From the NCBI RefSeq assembly GCF_051014685.1, contig NW_027478964.1, positions 124,001 through 188,000 on the forward strand: a stretch of 64,000 nt of DNA. The letters are read 5' to 3'. Shown piece by piece: positions 27,503-43,200 of the stretch. A model generated the notes under the pieces. The model was given only the letters and a program-made list of their open reading frames with translations, was not told where the DNA came from and did not search any database. Numbering within the stretch: the first letter of the stretch is position 1; each line of letters opens with the position of its first letter. Position numbers and translations under genes: made by a program. The stretch is from Ptiloglossa arizonensis (Eukaryota; Arthropoda; Insecta; Hymenoptera; Colletidae).

Positions 27503-30399
27503 TATAACGCATAACGTATAACGCATAACGTATAACGTATAACGTGTAATGTATAACGTATAACGTGTAACGTATAACGTATAGCGTATAACGTATAACG
27601 TATTACATATTACATATAACGTATAACGTACAACGTATAACGTATAACGTATAACGTATAACGTATCACGTATAACGTATAACGTATGACGTATCACGTA
27701 TAAGGTATGACCTATAACGCATTACGTATAGCGTATAACGCATAATGTATAACGTATAACGTATAACGTATAACGTATAACTTATAACGTATAACGTATA
27801 ACGTATAACGTATAACGTATAACGTATAACGTATAACGTATAACGTATAACGTATAACGTATAACGTATAACGTATAACGTATAACGTATAACGTATAAC
27901 GTATAACGTATAACGTATAACGTATAACGTATAACGTATAACGTATAACTTATAACGTATATCGTATAACGTATAACGTGCAACGTATAACGTATAACGT
28001 ATAACGTATTACGTATTACGTATAACCTATAACGTCTAACGTATAACGTATAACGTATAACGTATAACGTATAACGTATAACGTATAACGTATAACGTAT
28101 AACGTATAACGTATAACGTATAACGTATAACGTATAAAGTATAACGTATAACGTATAACGTATAACGTATAACGTATGACGTATAACGTATAACGTATAA
28201 CGTATAACGTATAACGTATAACGTATAACGTATAACGTATAACGTATAACGTATAACGTATAACGTATAACGTATAACGTATAACGTATAACGTATAACG
28301 TATATCTTATAACGCATAACGTATAACGTATAACGTATAACGTGTAACGTATAACGTATAACGAATAACGTATAACGTATAACGTATAACGTATAACGTA
28401 CAACGCATAACGTATAACGTATAACGTATAACGCATAACGTATAACGCATAACGTATAACGTATAACGTATAACGTATAACGTATAACGTGTAACGTCTA
28501 ACGTATATCCTATAACGCATAACGTATAGCGTATAACGCATAACGTATAACGTATAACGTATAACGTATAACGTATAACGTATAACGTATAACGTATAAC
28601 GTATAACGTATGACGAATACCGTAAAACGTAAAACGTATTACATATTACGCATAACGAGTAACGTATAACGTATAACGTATAACGTATAACGTATAACGT
28701 ATAACGTATAACGTATAACGAATAACGTATAACGTATAACGTATAACGTATAACGTATAACGTATAACGTATAACGTATAACGTATAACGTATAACGAAT
28801 AACGTATAACGTATAACGTATAACGTATAACGTACAACGCATAACGTATAACGTATAACGTATAACGCATAACGTATAACGCATAACGTATAACGTATAA
28901 CGTATAAGGTATAACGTATAACGTGTAACGTATAACGTATATCCTATAACGCATAACGTATAACGTATAACGTATAACGTATAACGTATAACGTATAACG
29001 TATAACGTATAACGTATAACGTATAACGTATAACGTATAACGTATAACGTATAACGTATAACGTATAACGTATAACGTATACCGTATAACGTATAACGTA
29101 TAACTTTTAACGTATAACGTATAAGGTATAACGTGTAACGTATAACGTATAACGTAAAGCGTATTACGTATTACGTATAACCTATAACGTCTAACGTATA
29201 ACGTATAACGTATAACGTATAACGCATAACGTATAACGTATAACGTATTACGTTTAACCTGTAACGTCCAACGTATAACGTATAACGTATACCGTATAAC
29301 GTATAACGTATAACTTATAACGTATAACGTATAACGTATAACGTATAACGTATATCGTATAACGTATAACGTATAACGTATAACGTTTAACGTATAACGT
29401 TTAACGTATAACGTATAACGTATAACGTATAACGTATAACGTATAACGTATTACGTATAACGTATAACGAATAACGTATAACGTATAACGTATAACGTAT
29501 AACGTATAACGTATAACGTATAACGTATAGCGCATAACGTATAACGCATAACGTATAACGTACAACGTGTAACGTATAACGTATAGCGTATAACGTATAA
29601 CATATTACATATTACATATAACGTATAACGTACCACCTATAACGTATAACGTATAACGTATAACGTATCACGTATAACGTATAACGTATGACGTATCACG
29701 TATAAGGTATGACCTATAACGCATAACGTATAGCGTATAACGCATAACGTATAACGTATAACGTATAACGTATAACGTATAACGTATAACGCATAACGTA
29801 TAACGTATAACGTATAACGCATAACGTATAACGTATAACGTTTAACGTACAACGTATAACGTATAACGCATAACGTATAACGTATAACGTATAACGTATA
29901 ACGTATAACGTATTACATATTACATATAACGTATAACGTACAACGTATAACGTATAACGTATAACGTATAACGTATAACGTATAACGTATAACGTATAAC
30001 GCATAACGTATGATGCATAACGTATAACGTATAACGTGTAACGTATAACGTATAGCGTATAACGTATAACGTATTACATATTACATATAAAGTATAACGT
30101 ACAACGTATAACGTATAACGTATAACGTCTAACGTTTAACGTATAACGTATATCGTATTACATATTACATATAACGTATAACGTACAACGTATAACGTAT
30201 AACGTATAACGTATAACGTATAACGTATAACGTATAACGTATAACGTATAACGTATAACGTATAACGTATAACGTATAACGTATAACGTATAACGTATAG
30301 AGTATATCCTATAACGCATAACGTATAACGTATAACGTATAACGTGTAACGTATAACGTATATCCTATAACGCATAACGTATAGCGTATAACGCATAAC
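27503..30399. repeat. 3.02-kb tandem duplication, second copy (left pair)
   Basis: This matches 24486-27400 as above. Small differences are visible, for example tatatctta near 28314 against tatatccta near 25280, and taaagcg near 29157 against taaaacg near 26133. From about 29430 the block is also homologous to 16650 onward, so its right end is shared with the dispersed 2.54-kb block. Confidence 0.86.
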
Positions 30400-31977
30400 G
30401 TATAACGTATAACGTATAACGTATAACGTATAACGTATAACGTATAACGTATAACGTATAACGTATGACGAATACCGTAAAACGTAAAACGTATTACATA
30501 TTACGCATAACGAGTAACGTATAACGTATAACGTATAACGTATAACGTATAACGTATAGCGTATAACGTATAACGTATTACATATTACATATAACGTATA
30601 ACGTACAACGTATAACGTATAACGTATAACGTATAACGTATCACGTATAACGTATAACGTATGACGTATCACGTATAAGGTATGACCTATAACGCATCAC
30701 GTATAGCGTATAACGTACAACGTATAACGTATAACGAATAACGTACAACGTATAACGTATAACGTATAACGTATAACGTATAACGTATAACGTATAACGT
30801 ATAACGTATAACGTATAACGCATAACGTATAACGCATAACGTATAACGTATAACGTGTAATGTATAACGTATAACGTGTAACGTATAACGTATAGCGTAT
30901 AACGTATAACGTATTACATATTACATATAACGTATAACGTATAACGTATAACGTACAACGTACAACGTATAACGTATAACGTATATCGTATAACGTATAG
31001 CGTATAACGTACAACGTATAACGTATAACGTATAACGCATAACGTATAACGTATAACGTACAACGTATAACGTATAACGAATAACGTATAACGTATAACT
31101 TATAACGTATAACGTATAACGTATAACGTATAACGTATAACGTATAACGTATAACGTACAAGGTATAACGTATAACGTATAACGTATAACGTATAACGTG
31201 TAACGTATAACGTATAACGTATAACGTATAACGTATAACGTATAACGTATAACGTACAACGTATCACGTATAACGTATATCCTATAACGCATAACGTATA
31301 ACGTATAACGTATAACGTATAGCGTACAACGTATAACGTATAAAATGTAACGTCTAACGTTTAACGTATAACGTACAACGTATAACGTATAACGCATAAC
31401 GTATAACGTACAACGTATAACGTATAACGTATAACGTGTAACGTATAACGTATAACGAATAACGTATAACGTATAACGTATAACGTATAACGTACAACGC
31501 ATAACGTATAACGTATAACGTATAACGCATAACCTATAACGCATAACGTATAACGTATAACGTATAACGTATAACGTATAACGTTTAACGTATAACGTAT
31601 AACGTATAACGTATAACGTATAACGTATAACGTATAACGTATAACGAATAACGTATAACGTATAACGTATAACGTATAACGTACAAGGTATAACGTATAA
31701 CGTATAACGTATAACGTATAACGTGTAACGTATAACGTATAACGTATAACGTATAACGTATAACGTATAACGTATAACGTACAACGTATCACGTATAACG
31801 TATATCCTATAACGCATAACGTATAACGTATAACGTATAACGTATAGCGTACAACGTATAACGTATAAAATGTAACGTCTAACGTATAACGTATAACGTA
31901 TAACGTATAACGTATAACCTGTAACGTATAACGTATAACGAAAAACGTATAACGTATAACGTATAACGTATAACGTA
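29430..31977. repeat. 2.54-kb block, copy 2 of a dispersed pair
   Basis: This is homologous to 16650-19195 at +12775 to +12782. One difference seen is aacctata at about 31530, where the first copy has consensus. The overlap with the second 3.02-kb copy shows that blocks are assembled from shared pieces. After 31977 it continues as tacaacgcataacg words like those at 22014, matching that region at an offset of 9961 (1423 units). Confidence 0.84.
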
Positions 31978-33864
31978 CAACGCATAACGTATAACGCATA
32001 ACGTATAACGTACAACGTACAACGTATAACGTATAACGTATATCGTATAACGTATAACGTATAACGTACAACGTATAACGTATAACGTATAACGTATAAC
32101 GTATAACGTATAACGTATAACGTATAACGTATAACGTGTAACGTATAACGTGTAACGTATAACGTATAACGTATAACGTATAACGTATAACGTATAACGT
32201 ATAACGTATAACGTATAACGTATAACGTATAACGTATAACGTATAACGTATAACGTACAACGTATAACGTATAACGTATAACGTATAACGTATAACGTAT
32301 AACGTATAACGTATAACTTATAACGTATAACGTATAACGTATAACGTATAACGTATAACGCATAACGTATAACGCATAACGTATAACGTATAACGTGTAA
32401 TGTATAACGTATAACGTGTAACGTATAACGTATAGCGTATAACGTATAACGTATTACATATTACATATAACGTATAACGTACAACGTATAACGTATAACG
32501 TATAACGTATAACGTACAACGTATAACGTATAACGTATATCGTATAACGTATAACGTATAACGTACAACGTATAACGTATAACGTATAACGTATAACGTA
32601 TAACGAATAACGTATAACGTATAACGTATAACGTATAACGTACAAGGTATAACGTATAACGTATAACGTATAACGTATAACGTGCAACGTATAACGTATA
32701 ACGTATAACGTATAACGTATAACGTATAACGTATAACGTATAACGTATAACGTACAACGTATAACGTATAACGTATATCGTATAACGTATAACGTATAAC
32801 GTACAACGTATAACGTATAACGTATAACGTATAACGTATAACGTATAACGTATAACGTATAACGTATAACGTATAACGTATAACGTATAACGTATAACGC
32901 ATAACGTATAACGCATAACGTATAACGTATAACGTGTAATGTATAACGTATAACGTGTAACGTATAACGTATAGCGTATAACGTATAACGTATTACATAT
33001 TACATATAACGTATAACGTACAACGTATAACGTATAACGTATAACGTATAACGTATCACGTATAACGTATAACGTATGACGTATCACGTATAAGGTATGA
33101 CCTATAACGCATTACGTATAGCGTATAACGCATAATGTATAACGTATAACGTATAACGTATAACATATAACTTATAACGTATAACGTATAACGTATAACG
33201 TATAACGTATAACGTATAACGTATAACGTATAACGTATAACGTATAACGTATAACGTATAACGTATAACGTATAACGTATAACGTATAACGTATAACGTA
33301 TAACGTATAACGTATAACGTATAACTTATAACGTATATCGTATAACGTATAACGTGCAACGTATAACGTATAACGTATAACGTATTACGTATTACGTATA
33401 ACCTATAACGTCTAACGTATAACGTATAACGTATAACGTATAACGTATAACGTATAACGTATAACGTATAACGTATAACGTATAACGTATAACGTATAAC
33501 GTATAACGTATAAAGTATAACGTATAACGTATAACGTATAACGTATAACGTATGACGTATAACGTATAACGTATAACGTATAACGTATAACGTATAACGT
33601 ATAACGTATAACGTATAACGTATAACGTATAACGTATAACGTATAACGTATAACGTATAACGTATAACGTATAACGTATATCCTATAACGCATAACGTAT
33701 AACGTATAACGTATAACGTGTAACGTATAACGTATAACGAATAACGTATAACGTATAACGTATAACGTATAACGTACAACGCATAACGTATAACGTATAA
33801 CGTATAACGCATAACGTATAACGCATAACGTATAACGTATAACGTATAACGTATAACGTATAAC
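31978..33864. repeat. Mosaic of B-word modules and a third C-type block
   Basis: About 32461-33087 is a module that recurs at 35723-36349 (+3262, 466 units) with an identical variant pattern, and in a slightly different form at 19868, 24054, 36815 and 41708. From about 33100 to 33990 the variant order matches 24700-25590 (+8400, exactly 1200 units) and 27720-28615 (+5376). A local aacatataacttata near 33166 is not in those copies. Confidence 0.82.
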
Positions 33865-34354
33865 GTGTAACGTCTAACGTATATCCTATAACGCATAACG
33901 TATAGCGTATAACGCATAACGTATAACGTATAACGTATAACGTATAACGTATAACGTATAACGTATAACGTATAACGTATAACGTATGACGAATACCGTA
34001 AAACGTAAAACGTATTACATATTACGCATAACGAGTAACGTATAACGTATAACGTATAACGTATAACGTATAACGTATAACGTATAACGTATAACGTATA
34101 ACGTATAACGTGTAACGTCTAACGTATATCCTATAACGCATAACGTATAGCGTATAACGCATAACGTATAACGTATAACGTATAACGTATAACGTATAAC
34201 GTATAACGTATAACGTATAACGTATAACGTATGACGAATACCGTAAAACGTAAAACGTATTACATATTACGCATAACGAGTAACGTATAACGTATAACGT
34301 ATAACGTATAACGTATAACGTATAACGTATAACGAATAACGTATAACGTATAAC
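33865..34354. repeat. 245-bp local tandem duplication carrying word C
   Basis: gtgtaacgtctaacg, tatatcctataacgca, tagcg and word C occur in order at 33865-34109 and again at 34110-34354, exactly 245 bases (35 units) apart. The gtgtaacgtctaacg starts are at 33865 and 34110, and the gaatacc cores at 33991 and 34236. A third copy follows at 35160-35400, 1050 bases after the second. Confidence 0.88.
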
Positions 34355-37300
34355 GTATAACGTATAACGTATAACGTATAACGTATAACGTATAACGTAT
34401 AACGTATAACGAATAACGTATAACGTATAACGTATAACGTATAACGTACAACGCATAACGTATAACGTATAACGTATAACGCATAACGTATAACGCATAA
34501 CGTATAACGTATAACGTATAACGTATAACGTATAACGTGTAACGTATAACGTATATCCTATAACGCATAACGTATAACGTATAACGTATAACGTATAACG
34601 TATAACGTATAACGTATAACGTATAACGTATAACGTATAACGTATAACGTATAACGTATAACGTATAACGTATAACGTATAACGTATAACGTATAACGTA
34701 TAACGTATAACGTATAACGTATACCGTATAACGTATAACGTATAACTTTTAACGTATAACGTATAAGGTATAACGTGTAACGTATAACGTATAACGTAAA
34801 ACGTATTACGTATTACGTATAACCTATAACGTCTAACGTATAACGTATAACGTATAACGTATAACCTATAACGTCTAACGTATAACGTATAACGTATAAC
34901 GTATAACGCATAACGTATAACGTATAACGTATTACGTTTAACCTGTAACGTCCAACGTATAACGTATAACGTATACCGTATAACGTATAACGTATAACGT
35001 ATAACGTATATCGTATAACGTATAACGTATAACGTATAACGTTTAACGTATAACGTTTAACGTATAACGTATAACGTATAACGTATAACGTATAACGTAT
35101 AACGCATAACGTATAACGCATAACGTATAACGTATAACGTATAACGTATAACGTATAACGTGTAACGTCTAACGTATATCCTATAACGCATAACGTATAG
35201 CGTATAACGCATAACGTATAACGTATAACGTATAACGTATAACGTATAACGTATAACGTATAACGTATAACGTATAACGTATGACGAATACCGTAAAACG
35301 TAAAACGTATTACATATTACGCATAACGAGTAACGTATAACGTATAACGTATAACGTATAACGTATAACGTATAACGTATAACGAATAACGTATAACGTA
35401 TAACGTATAACGTATAACGTATAACGTATAACGTATAACGTATAACGTATAACGTATAACGAATAACGTATAACGTATAACGTATAACGTATAACGTACA
35501 ACGCATAACGTATAACGTATAACGTATAACGCATAACGTATAACGCATAACGTATAACGTATAACGTATAACGTATAACGTATAACGTGTAACGTATAAC
35601 GTATAACGTATAACGTATAACGCATAACGTATAACGCATAACGTATAACGTATAACGTGTAATGTATAACGTATAACGTGTAACGTATAACGTATAGCGT
35701 ATAACGTATAACGTATTACATATTACATATAACGTATAACGTACAACGTATAACGTATAACGTATAACGTATAACGTACAACGTATAACGTATAACGTAT
35801 ATCGTATAACGTATAACGTATAACGTACAACGTATAACGTATAACGTATAACGTATAACGTATAACGAATAACGTATAACGTATAACGTATAACGTATAA
35901 CGTACAAGGTATAACGTATAACGTATAACGTATAACGTATAACGTGCAACGTATAACGTATAACGTATAACGTATAACGTATAACGTATAACGTATAACG
36001 TATAACGTATAACGTACAACGTATAACGTATAACGTATATCGTATAACGTATAACGTATAACGTACAACGTATAACGTATAACGTATAACGTATAACGTA
36101 TAACGTATAACGTATAACGTATAACGTATAACGTATAACGTATAACGTATAACGTATAACGCATAACGTATAACGCATAACGTATAACGTATAACGTGTA
36201 ATGTATAACGTATAACGTGTAACGTATAACGTATAGCGTATAACGTATAACGTATTACATATTACATATAACGTATAACGTACAACGTATAACGTATAAC
36301 GTATAACGTATAACGTATCACGTATAACGTATAACGTATGACGTATCACGTATAAGGTATGACCTATAACGCATTACGTATAGCGTATAACGCATAATGT
36401 ATAACGTATAACGTATAACGTATAACGTATAACTTATAACGTATAACGTATAAAGTATAACGTATAACGTATAACGTATAACGTATAACGTATAACGTAT
36501 AACGTATAACGTATAACGTATAACGTATAACGTATAACGTATAACGTATAACGTATAACGTATAACTTATAACGTATATCGTATAACGTATAACGTGCAA
36601 CGTATAACGTATAACGTATAACGTATTACGTATTACGTATAACCTATAACGTCTAACGTATAACGTATAACGTATAACGTATAACGTATAACGTATAACG
36701 TATAACGTATAACGTATAACGCATAACGTATAACGCATAACGTATAACGTATAACGTGTAATGTATAACGTATAACGTGTAACGTATAACGTATAGCGTA
36801 TAACGTATAACGTATTACATATTACATATAACGTATAACGTACAACGTATAACGTATAACGTATAACGTATAACGTACAACGTATAACGTATAACGTATA
36901 TCGTATAACGTATAACGTATAACGTACAACGTATAACGTATAACGTATAACGTATAACGTATAACGAATAACGTATAACGTATAACGTATAACGTATAAC
37001 GTACAAGGTATAAGGTATAACGTATAACGTATAACGTATAACGTGTAACGTATAACGTATAACGTATAACGTATAACGTATAACGTATAACGTATAACGT
37101 ATAACGTACAACGTATAACGTATAACGTATATCGTATAACGTATAACGTATAACGTACAACGTATAACGTATAACGTATAACGTATAACGTATAACGTAT
37201 AACGTATAACGTATAACGTATAACGTATAACGTATAACGTATAACGTATAACGCATAACGTATAACGCATAACGTATAACGTATAACGTGTAATGTATAA

Positions 37301-38555
37301 CGTATAACGTGTAACGTATAACGTATAGCGTATAACGTATAACGTATTACATATTACATATAACGTATAACGTACAACGTATAACGTATAACGTATAACG
37401 TATAACGTATCACGTATAACGTATAACGTATGACGTATCACGTATAAGGTATGACCTATAACGCATTACGTATAGCGTATAACGCATAATGTATAACGTA
37501 TAACGTATAACGTATAACGTATAACTTATAACGTATAACGTATAACGTATAACGTATAACGTATAACGTATAACGTATAACGTATAACGTATAACGTATA
37601 ACGTATAACGTATAACGTATAACGTATAACGTATAACGTATAACGTATAACGTATAACGTATAACGTATAACGTATAACTTATAACGTATATCGTATAAC
37701 GTATAACGTGCAACGTATAACGTATAACGTATAACGTATTACGTATTACGTATAACCTATAACGTCTAACGTATAACGTATAACGTATAACGTATAACGT
37801 ATAACGTATAACGTATAACGTATAACGTATAACGTATAACGTATAACGTATAACGTATAACGTATAACGTACAACGCATAACGTATAACGTATAACGTAT
37901 AACGCATAACGTATAACGCATAACGTATAACGTATAACGTATAACGTATAACGTATAACGTGTAACGTATAACGTATATCCTATAACGCATAACGTATAG
38001 CGTATAACGCATAACGTATAACGTATAACGTATAACGTATAACGTATAACGTATAACGTATAACGTATAACGTATAACGTATGACGAATACCGTAAAACG
38101 TAAAACGTATTACATATTACGCATAACGAGTAACGTATAACGTATAACGTATAACGTATAACGTATAACGTATAACGTATAACGAATAACGTATAACGTA
38201 TACCGTATAACGTATAACGTATAACGTATAACGTATAACGTATAACGTATAACGTATAACGAATAACGTATAACGTATAACGTATAACGTATAACGTACA
38301 ACGCATAACGTATAACGTATAACGTATAACGCATAACGTATAACGCATAACGTATAACGTATAACGTATAACGTATAACGTATAACGTGTAACGTATAAC
38401 GTATATCCTATAACGCATAACGTATAACGTATAACGTATAACGTATAACGTATAACGTATAACGTATAACGTATAACGTATAACGTATAACGTATAACGT
38501 ATAACGTATAACGTATAACGTATAACGTATAACGTATAACGTATAACGTATAACG

Positions 38556-38675
38556 TATACCGTATAACGTATAACGTATAACTTTTAACGTATAACGTAT
38601 AAGGTATAACGTGTAACGTATAACGTATAACGTAAAACGTATTACGTATTACGTATAACCTATAACGTCTAACGT
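38556..38675. repeat. Variant word D (aacttttaacg ... attacgtattacg), representative copy
   Basis: Word D reads taccg, two consensus units, aacttttaacg, ataagg, gtgtaacg, taaaacg, tattacgtattacg, aacctataacgtct. Sixteen copies of the aactttt core lie near 26079, 29103, 34745, 38581, 39036, 39386, 45483, 45931, 46288, 48507, 48955, 49319, 50789, 51097, 54728 and 55036. All lie between 26 and 55.1 kb. At 50789 and 54728 the ataagg unit reads atcagg. A damaged D tail may lie at 385-430. Confidence 0.86.
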
Positions 38676-38722
38676 ATAACGTATAACGTATAACGTATAA
38701 CGCATAACGTATAACGTATAAC

Positions 38723-38800
38723 GTATTACGTTTAACCTGTAACGTCCAACGTATAACGTATAACGTATACCGTATAACGTATAACGTATAACTTATAACG
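38723..38800. repeat. Variant word E (attacgtttaacctgtaacg), representative copy
   Basis: Word E reads tattacg, tttaacctgtaacg, tccaacg, taccg and aacttata. It usually follows word D by about 50-80 bases. Copies are near 26.24, 29.26, 34.95, 38.74, 39.20, 39.55, 45.65, 46.10, 46.45, 48.67, 49.13, 49.48, 51.26, 53.43 and 55.20 kb. A damaged copy lies at 466-492, at the noisy left end of the window. Confidence 0.85.
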
Positions 38801-40279
38801 TATAACGTATAACGTATAACGTATAACGTATATCGTATAACGTATAACGTATAACGTATAACGTTTAACGTATAACGTTTAACGTATAACGTATAACGTA
38901 TAACGTATAACGTATAACGTATAACGTATTACGTATAACGTATAACGTATAACGTATAACGTATAACGTATAACGTATAACGTATAACGTATAACGTATA
39001 ACGTATAACGTATACCGTATAACGTATAACGTATAACTTTTAACGTATAACGTATAAGGTATAACGTGTAACGTATAACGTATAACGTAAAACGTATTAC
39101 GTATTACGTATAACCTATAACGTCTAACGTATAACGTATAACGTATAACGTATAACGCATAACGTATAACGTATAACGTATTACGTTTAACCTGTAACGT
39201 CCAACGTATAACGTATAACGTATACCGTATAACGTATAACGTATAACTTATAACGTATAACGTATAACGTATAACGTGTAACGTATAACGTATAACGTAA
39301 AACGTATTACGTATTACGTATAACCTATAACGTCTAACGTATAACGTATAACGTATAACGTATACCGTATAACGTATAACGTATAACTTTTAACGTATAA
39401 CGTATAAGGTATAACGTGTAACGTATAACGTATAACGTAAAACGTATTACGTATTACGTATAACCTATAACGTCTAACGTATAACGTATAACGTATAACG
39501 TATAACGCATAACGTACAACGTATAACGTATTACGTTTAACCTGTAACGTCCAACGTATAACGTATAACGTATACCGTATAACGTATAACGTATAACTTA
39601 TAACGTATAACGTATAACGTATAACGTGTAACGTATAACGTATAACGTAAAACGTATTACGTATTACGTATAACCTATAACGTATAACGTATAACGTATA
39701 ACGTATAACGTATATCGTATAACGTATAACGTATAACGTATAACGTTTAACGTATAACGTTTAACGTATAACGTATAACGTATAACGTATAACGTATAAC
39801 GTATAACGTATTACGTATAACGTATAACGAATAACGTATAACGTATAACGTAGAACGTATAACGTATAACGTATAACGTATAACGTATAACGCATAACGT
39901 ATAACGCATAACGTATAACGTACAACGTGTAACGTATAACGTATAGCGTATAACGTATAACATATTACATATTACATATAACGTATAACGTACCACCTAT
40001 AACGTATAACGTATAACGTATAACGTATCACGTATAACGTATAACGTATAACGTATGACGTATCACGTATAAGGTATGACCTATAACGCATAACGTATAG
40101 CGTATAACGCATAACGTATAACGTATAACGTATAACGTATAACGTATAACGTATAACGCATAACGTATAACGTATAACGTATAACGCATAACGTATAACG
40201 TATAACGTTTAACGTATAACGTATAACGTATAACGCATAACGTATAACGTATAACGTATAACGTATAACGTATTACATA

Positions 40280-43200
40280 TTACATATAACGTATAACGTA
40301 CAACGTATAACGTATAACGTATAACGAATAACGTATAACGTATAACTTATAACGTATAACGTATAACGTATAACGTATAACGTATAACGTATAACGTATA
40401 ACGTACAAGGTATAACGTATAACGTATAACGTATAACGTATAACGTGTAACGTATAACGTATAACGTATAACGTATAACGTATAACGTATAACGTACAAC
40501 GTATCACGTATAACGTATATCCTATAACGCATAACGTATAACGTATAACGTATAACGTATAGCGTACAACGTATAACGTATAAAATGTAACGTCTAACGT
40601 TTAACGTATAACGTACAACGTATAACGTATAACGCATAACGTATAACGTACAACGTATAACGTATAACGTATAACGTGTAACGTATAACGTATAACGAAT
40701 AACGTATAACGTATAACGTATAACGTATAACGTACAACGCATAACGTATAACGTATAACGTATAACGCATAACGTATAACGCATAACGTATAACGTATAA
40801 CGTATAACGTATAACGTATAACGTTTAACGTATAACGTATAACGTATAACGTATAACGTATAACGTATAACGTATAACGTATAACGAATAACGTATAACG
40901 TATAACGTATAACGTATAACGTATAAGGTATAACGTATAACGTATAACGTATAACGTATAACGTGTAACGTATAACGTATAACGTATAACGTATAACGTA
41001 TAACGTATTACGTACAACGTATCACGTATAACGTATATCCTATAACGCATAACGTATAACGTATAACGTATAACGTATAGCGTACAACGTATAACGTATA
41101 AAATGTAACGTCTAACGTATAACGTATAACGTATAACGTATAACGTATAACCTGTAACGTATAACGTATAACGAAAAACGTATAACGTATAACGTATAAC
41201 GTATAACGTACAACGCATAACGTATAACGCATAACGTATAACGTACAACGTACAACGTATAACGTATAACGTATATCGTATAACGTATAACGTATAACGT
41301 ACAACGTATAACGTATAACGTATAACGTATAACGTATAACGTATAACGTATAACGTATAACGTGTAACGTATAACGTATAACGTATAACGTATAACGTAT
41401 AACGTATAACGTATAACGTATAACGTATAACGTATAACGTATAACGTATAACGTATAACGTATAACGTATAACGTATAACGTATAACGTATAACGTATAA
41501 CGTACAACGTATAACGTATAACGTATAACGTATAACGTATAACGTATAACGTATAACGTATAACGTATAACGTATAACGTATAACGTATAACGTATAACG
41601 TATAACGTATAACGCATAACGTATAACGCATAACGTATAACGTATAACGTGTAATGTATAACGTATAACGTGTAACGTATAACGTATAGCGTATAACGTA
41701 TAACGTATTACATATTACATATAACGTATAACGTACAACGTATAACGTATAACGTATAACGTATAACGTACAACGTATAACGTATAACGTATATCGTATA
41801 ACGTATAACGTATAACGTACAACGTATAACGTATAACGTATAACGTATAACGTATAACGAATAACGTATAACGTATAACGTATAACGTATAACGTACAAG
41901 GTATAACGTATAACGTATAACGTATAACGTATAACGTGTAACGTATAACGTATAACGTATAACGTATAACGTATAACGTATAACGTATAACGTATAACGT
42001 ACAACGTATAACGTATAACGTATATCGTATAACGTATAACGTATAACGTACAACGTATAACGTATAACGTATAACGTATAACGTATAACGTATAACGTAT
42101 AACGTATAACGTATAACGTATAACGTATAACGTATAACGTATAACGCATAACGTATAACGCATAACGTATAACGTATAACGTGTAATGTATAACGTATAA
42201 CGTGTAACGTATAACGTATAGCGTATAACGTATAACGTATTACATATTACATATAACGTATAACGTACAACGTATAACGTATAACGTATAACGTATAACG
42301 TATCACGTATAACGTATAACGTATGACGTATCACGTATAAGGTATGACCTATAACGCATTACGTATAGCGTATAACGCATAATGTATAACGTATAACGTA
42401 TAACGTATAACGTATAACTTATAACGTATAACGTATAACGTATAACGTATAACGTATAACGTATAACGTATAACGTATAACGTATAACGTATAACGTATA
42501 ACGTATAACGTATAACGTATAACGTATAACGTATAACGTATAACGTATAACGTATAACGTATAACTTATAACGTATATCGTATAACGTATAACGTGCAAC
42601 GTATAACGTATAACGTATAACGTATTACGTATTACGTATAACCTATAACGTCTAACGTATAACGTATAACGTATAACGTATAACGTATAACGTATAACGT
42701 ATAACGTATAACGTATAACGTATAACGTATAACGTATAACGTATAACGTATAAAGTATAACGTATAACGTATAACGTATAACGTATAACGTATGACGTAT
42801 AACGTATAACGTATAACGTATAACGTATAACGTATAACGTATAACGTATAACGTATAACGTATAACGTATAACGTATAACGTATAACGTATAACGTATAA
42901 CGTATAACGTATAACGTATAACGTATAACGTATATCCTATAACGCATAACGTATAACGTATAACGTATAACTTGTAACGTATAACGTATAACGAATAACG
43001 TATAACGTATAACGTATAACGTATAACGTACAACGCATAACGTATAACGTATAACGTATAACGCATAACGTATAACGCATAACGTATAACGTATAACGTA
43101 TAACGTATAACGTATAACGTTTAACGTATAACGTATAACGTATAACGTATAACGTATAACGTATAACGTATAACGTATAACGAATAACGTATAACGTATA

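Larger units (their letters stand above)
34355..40279. repeat. Mosaic of words B, C, D and E
   Basis: It holds word D cores (aactttt) at about 34745, 38581, 39036 and 39386, word E near 34950, 38740, 39200 and 39550, and word C at 35286 and 38086. B-word modules lie at 35723-36349 and 36815-37441. The three D/E repeats at 38.56-39.7 kb are spaced 455 and 350 bases, a triad that reappears at 45.5 and 48.5 kb. The sister B form with taccacct is near 39990. The register is intact. Confidence 0.82.
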
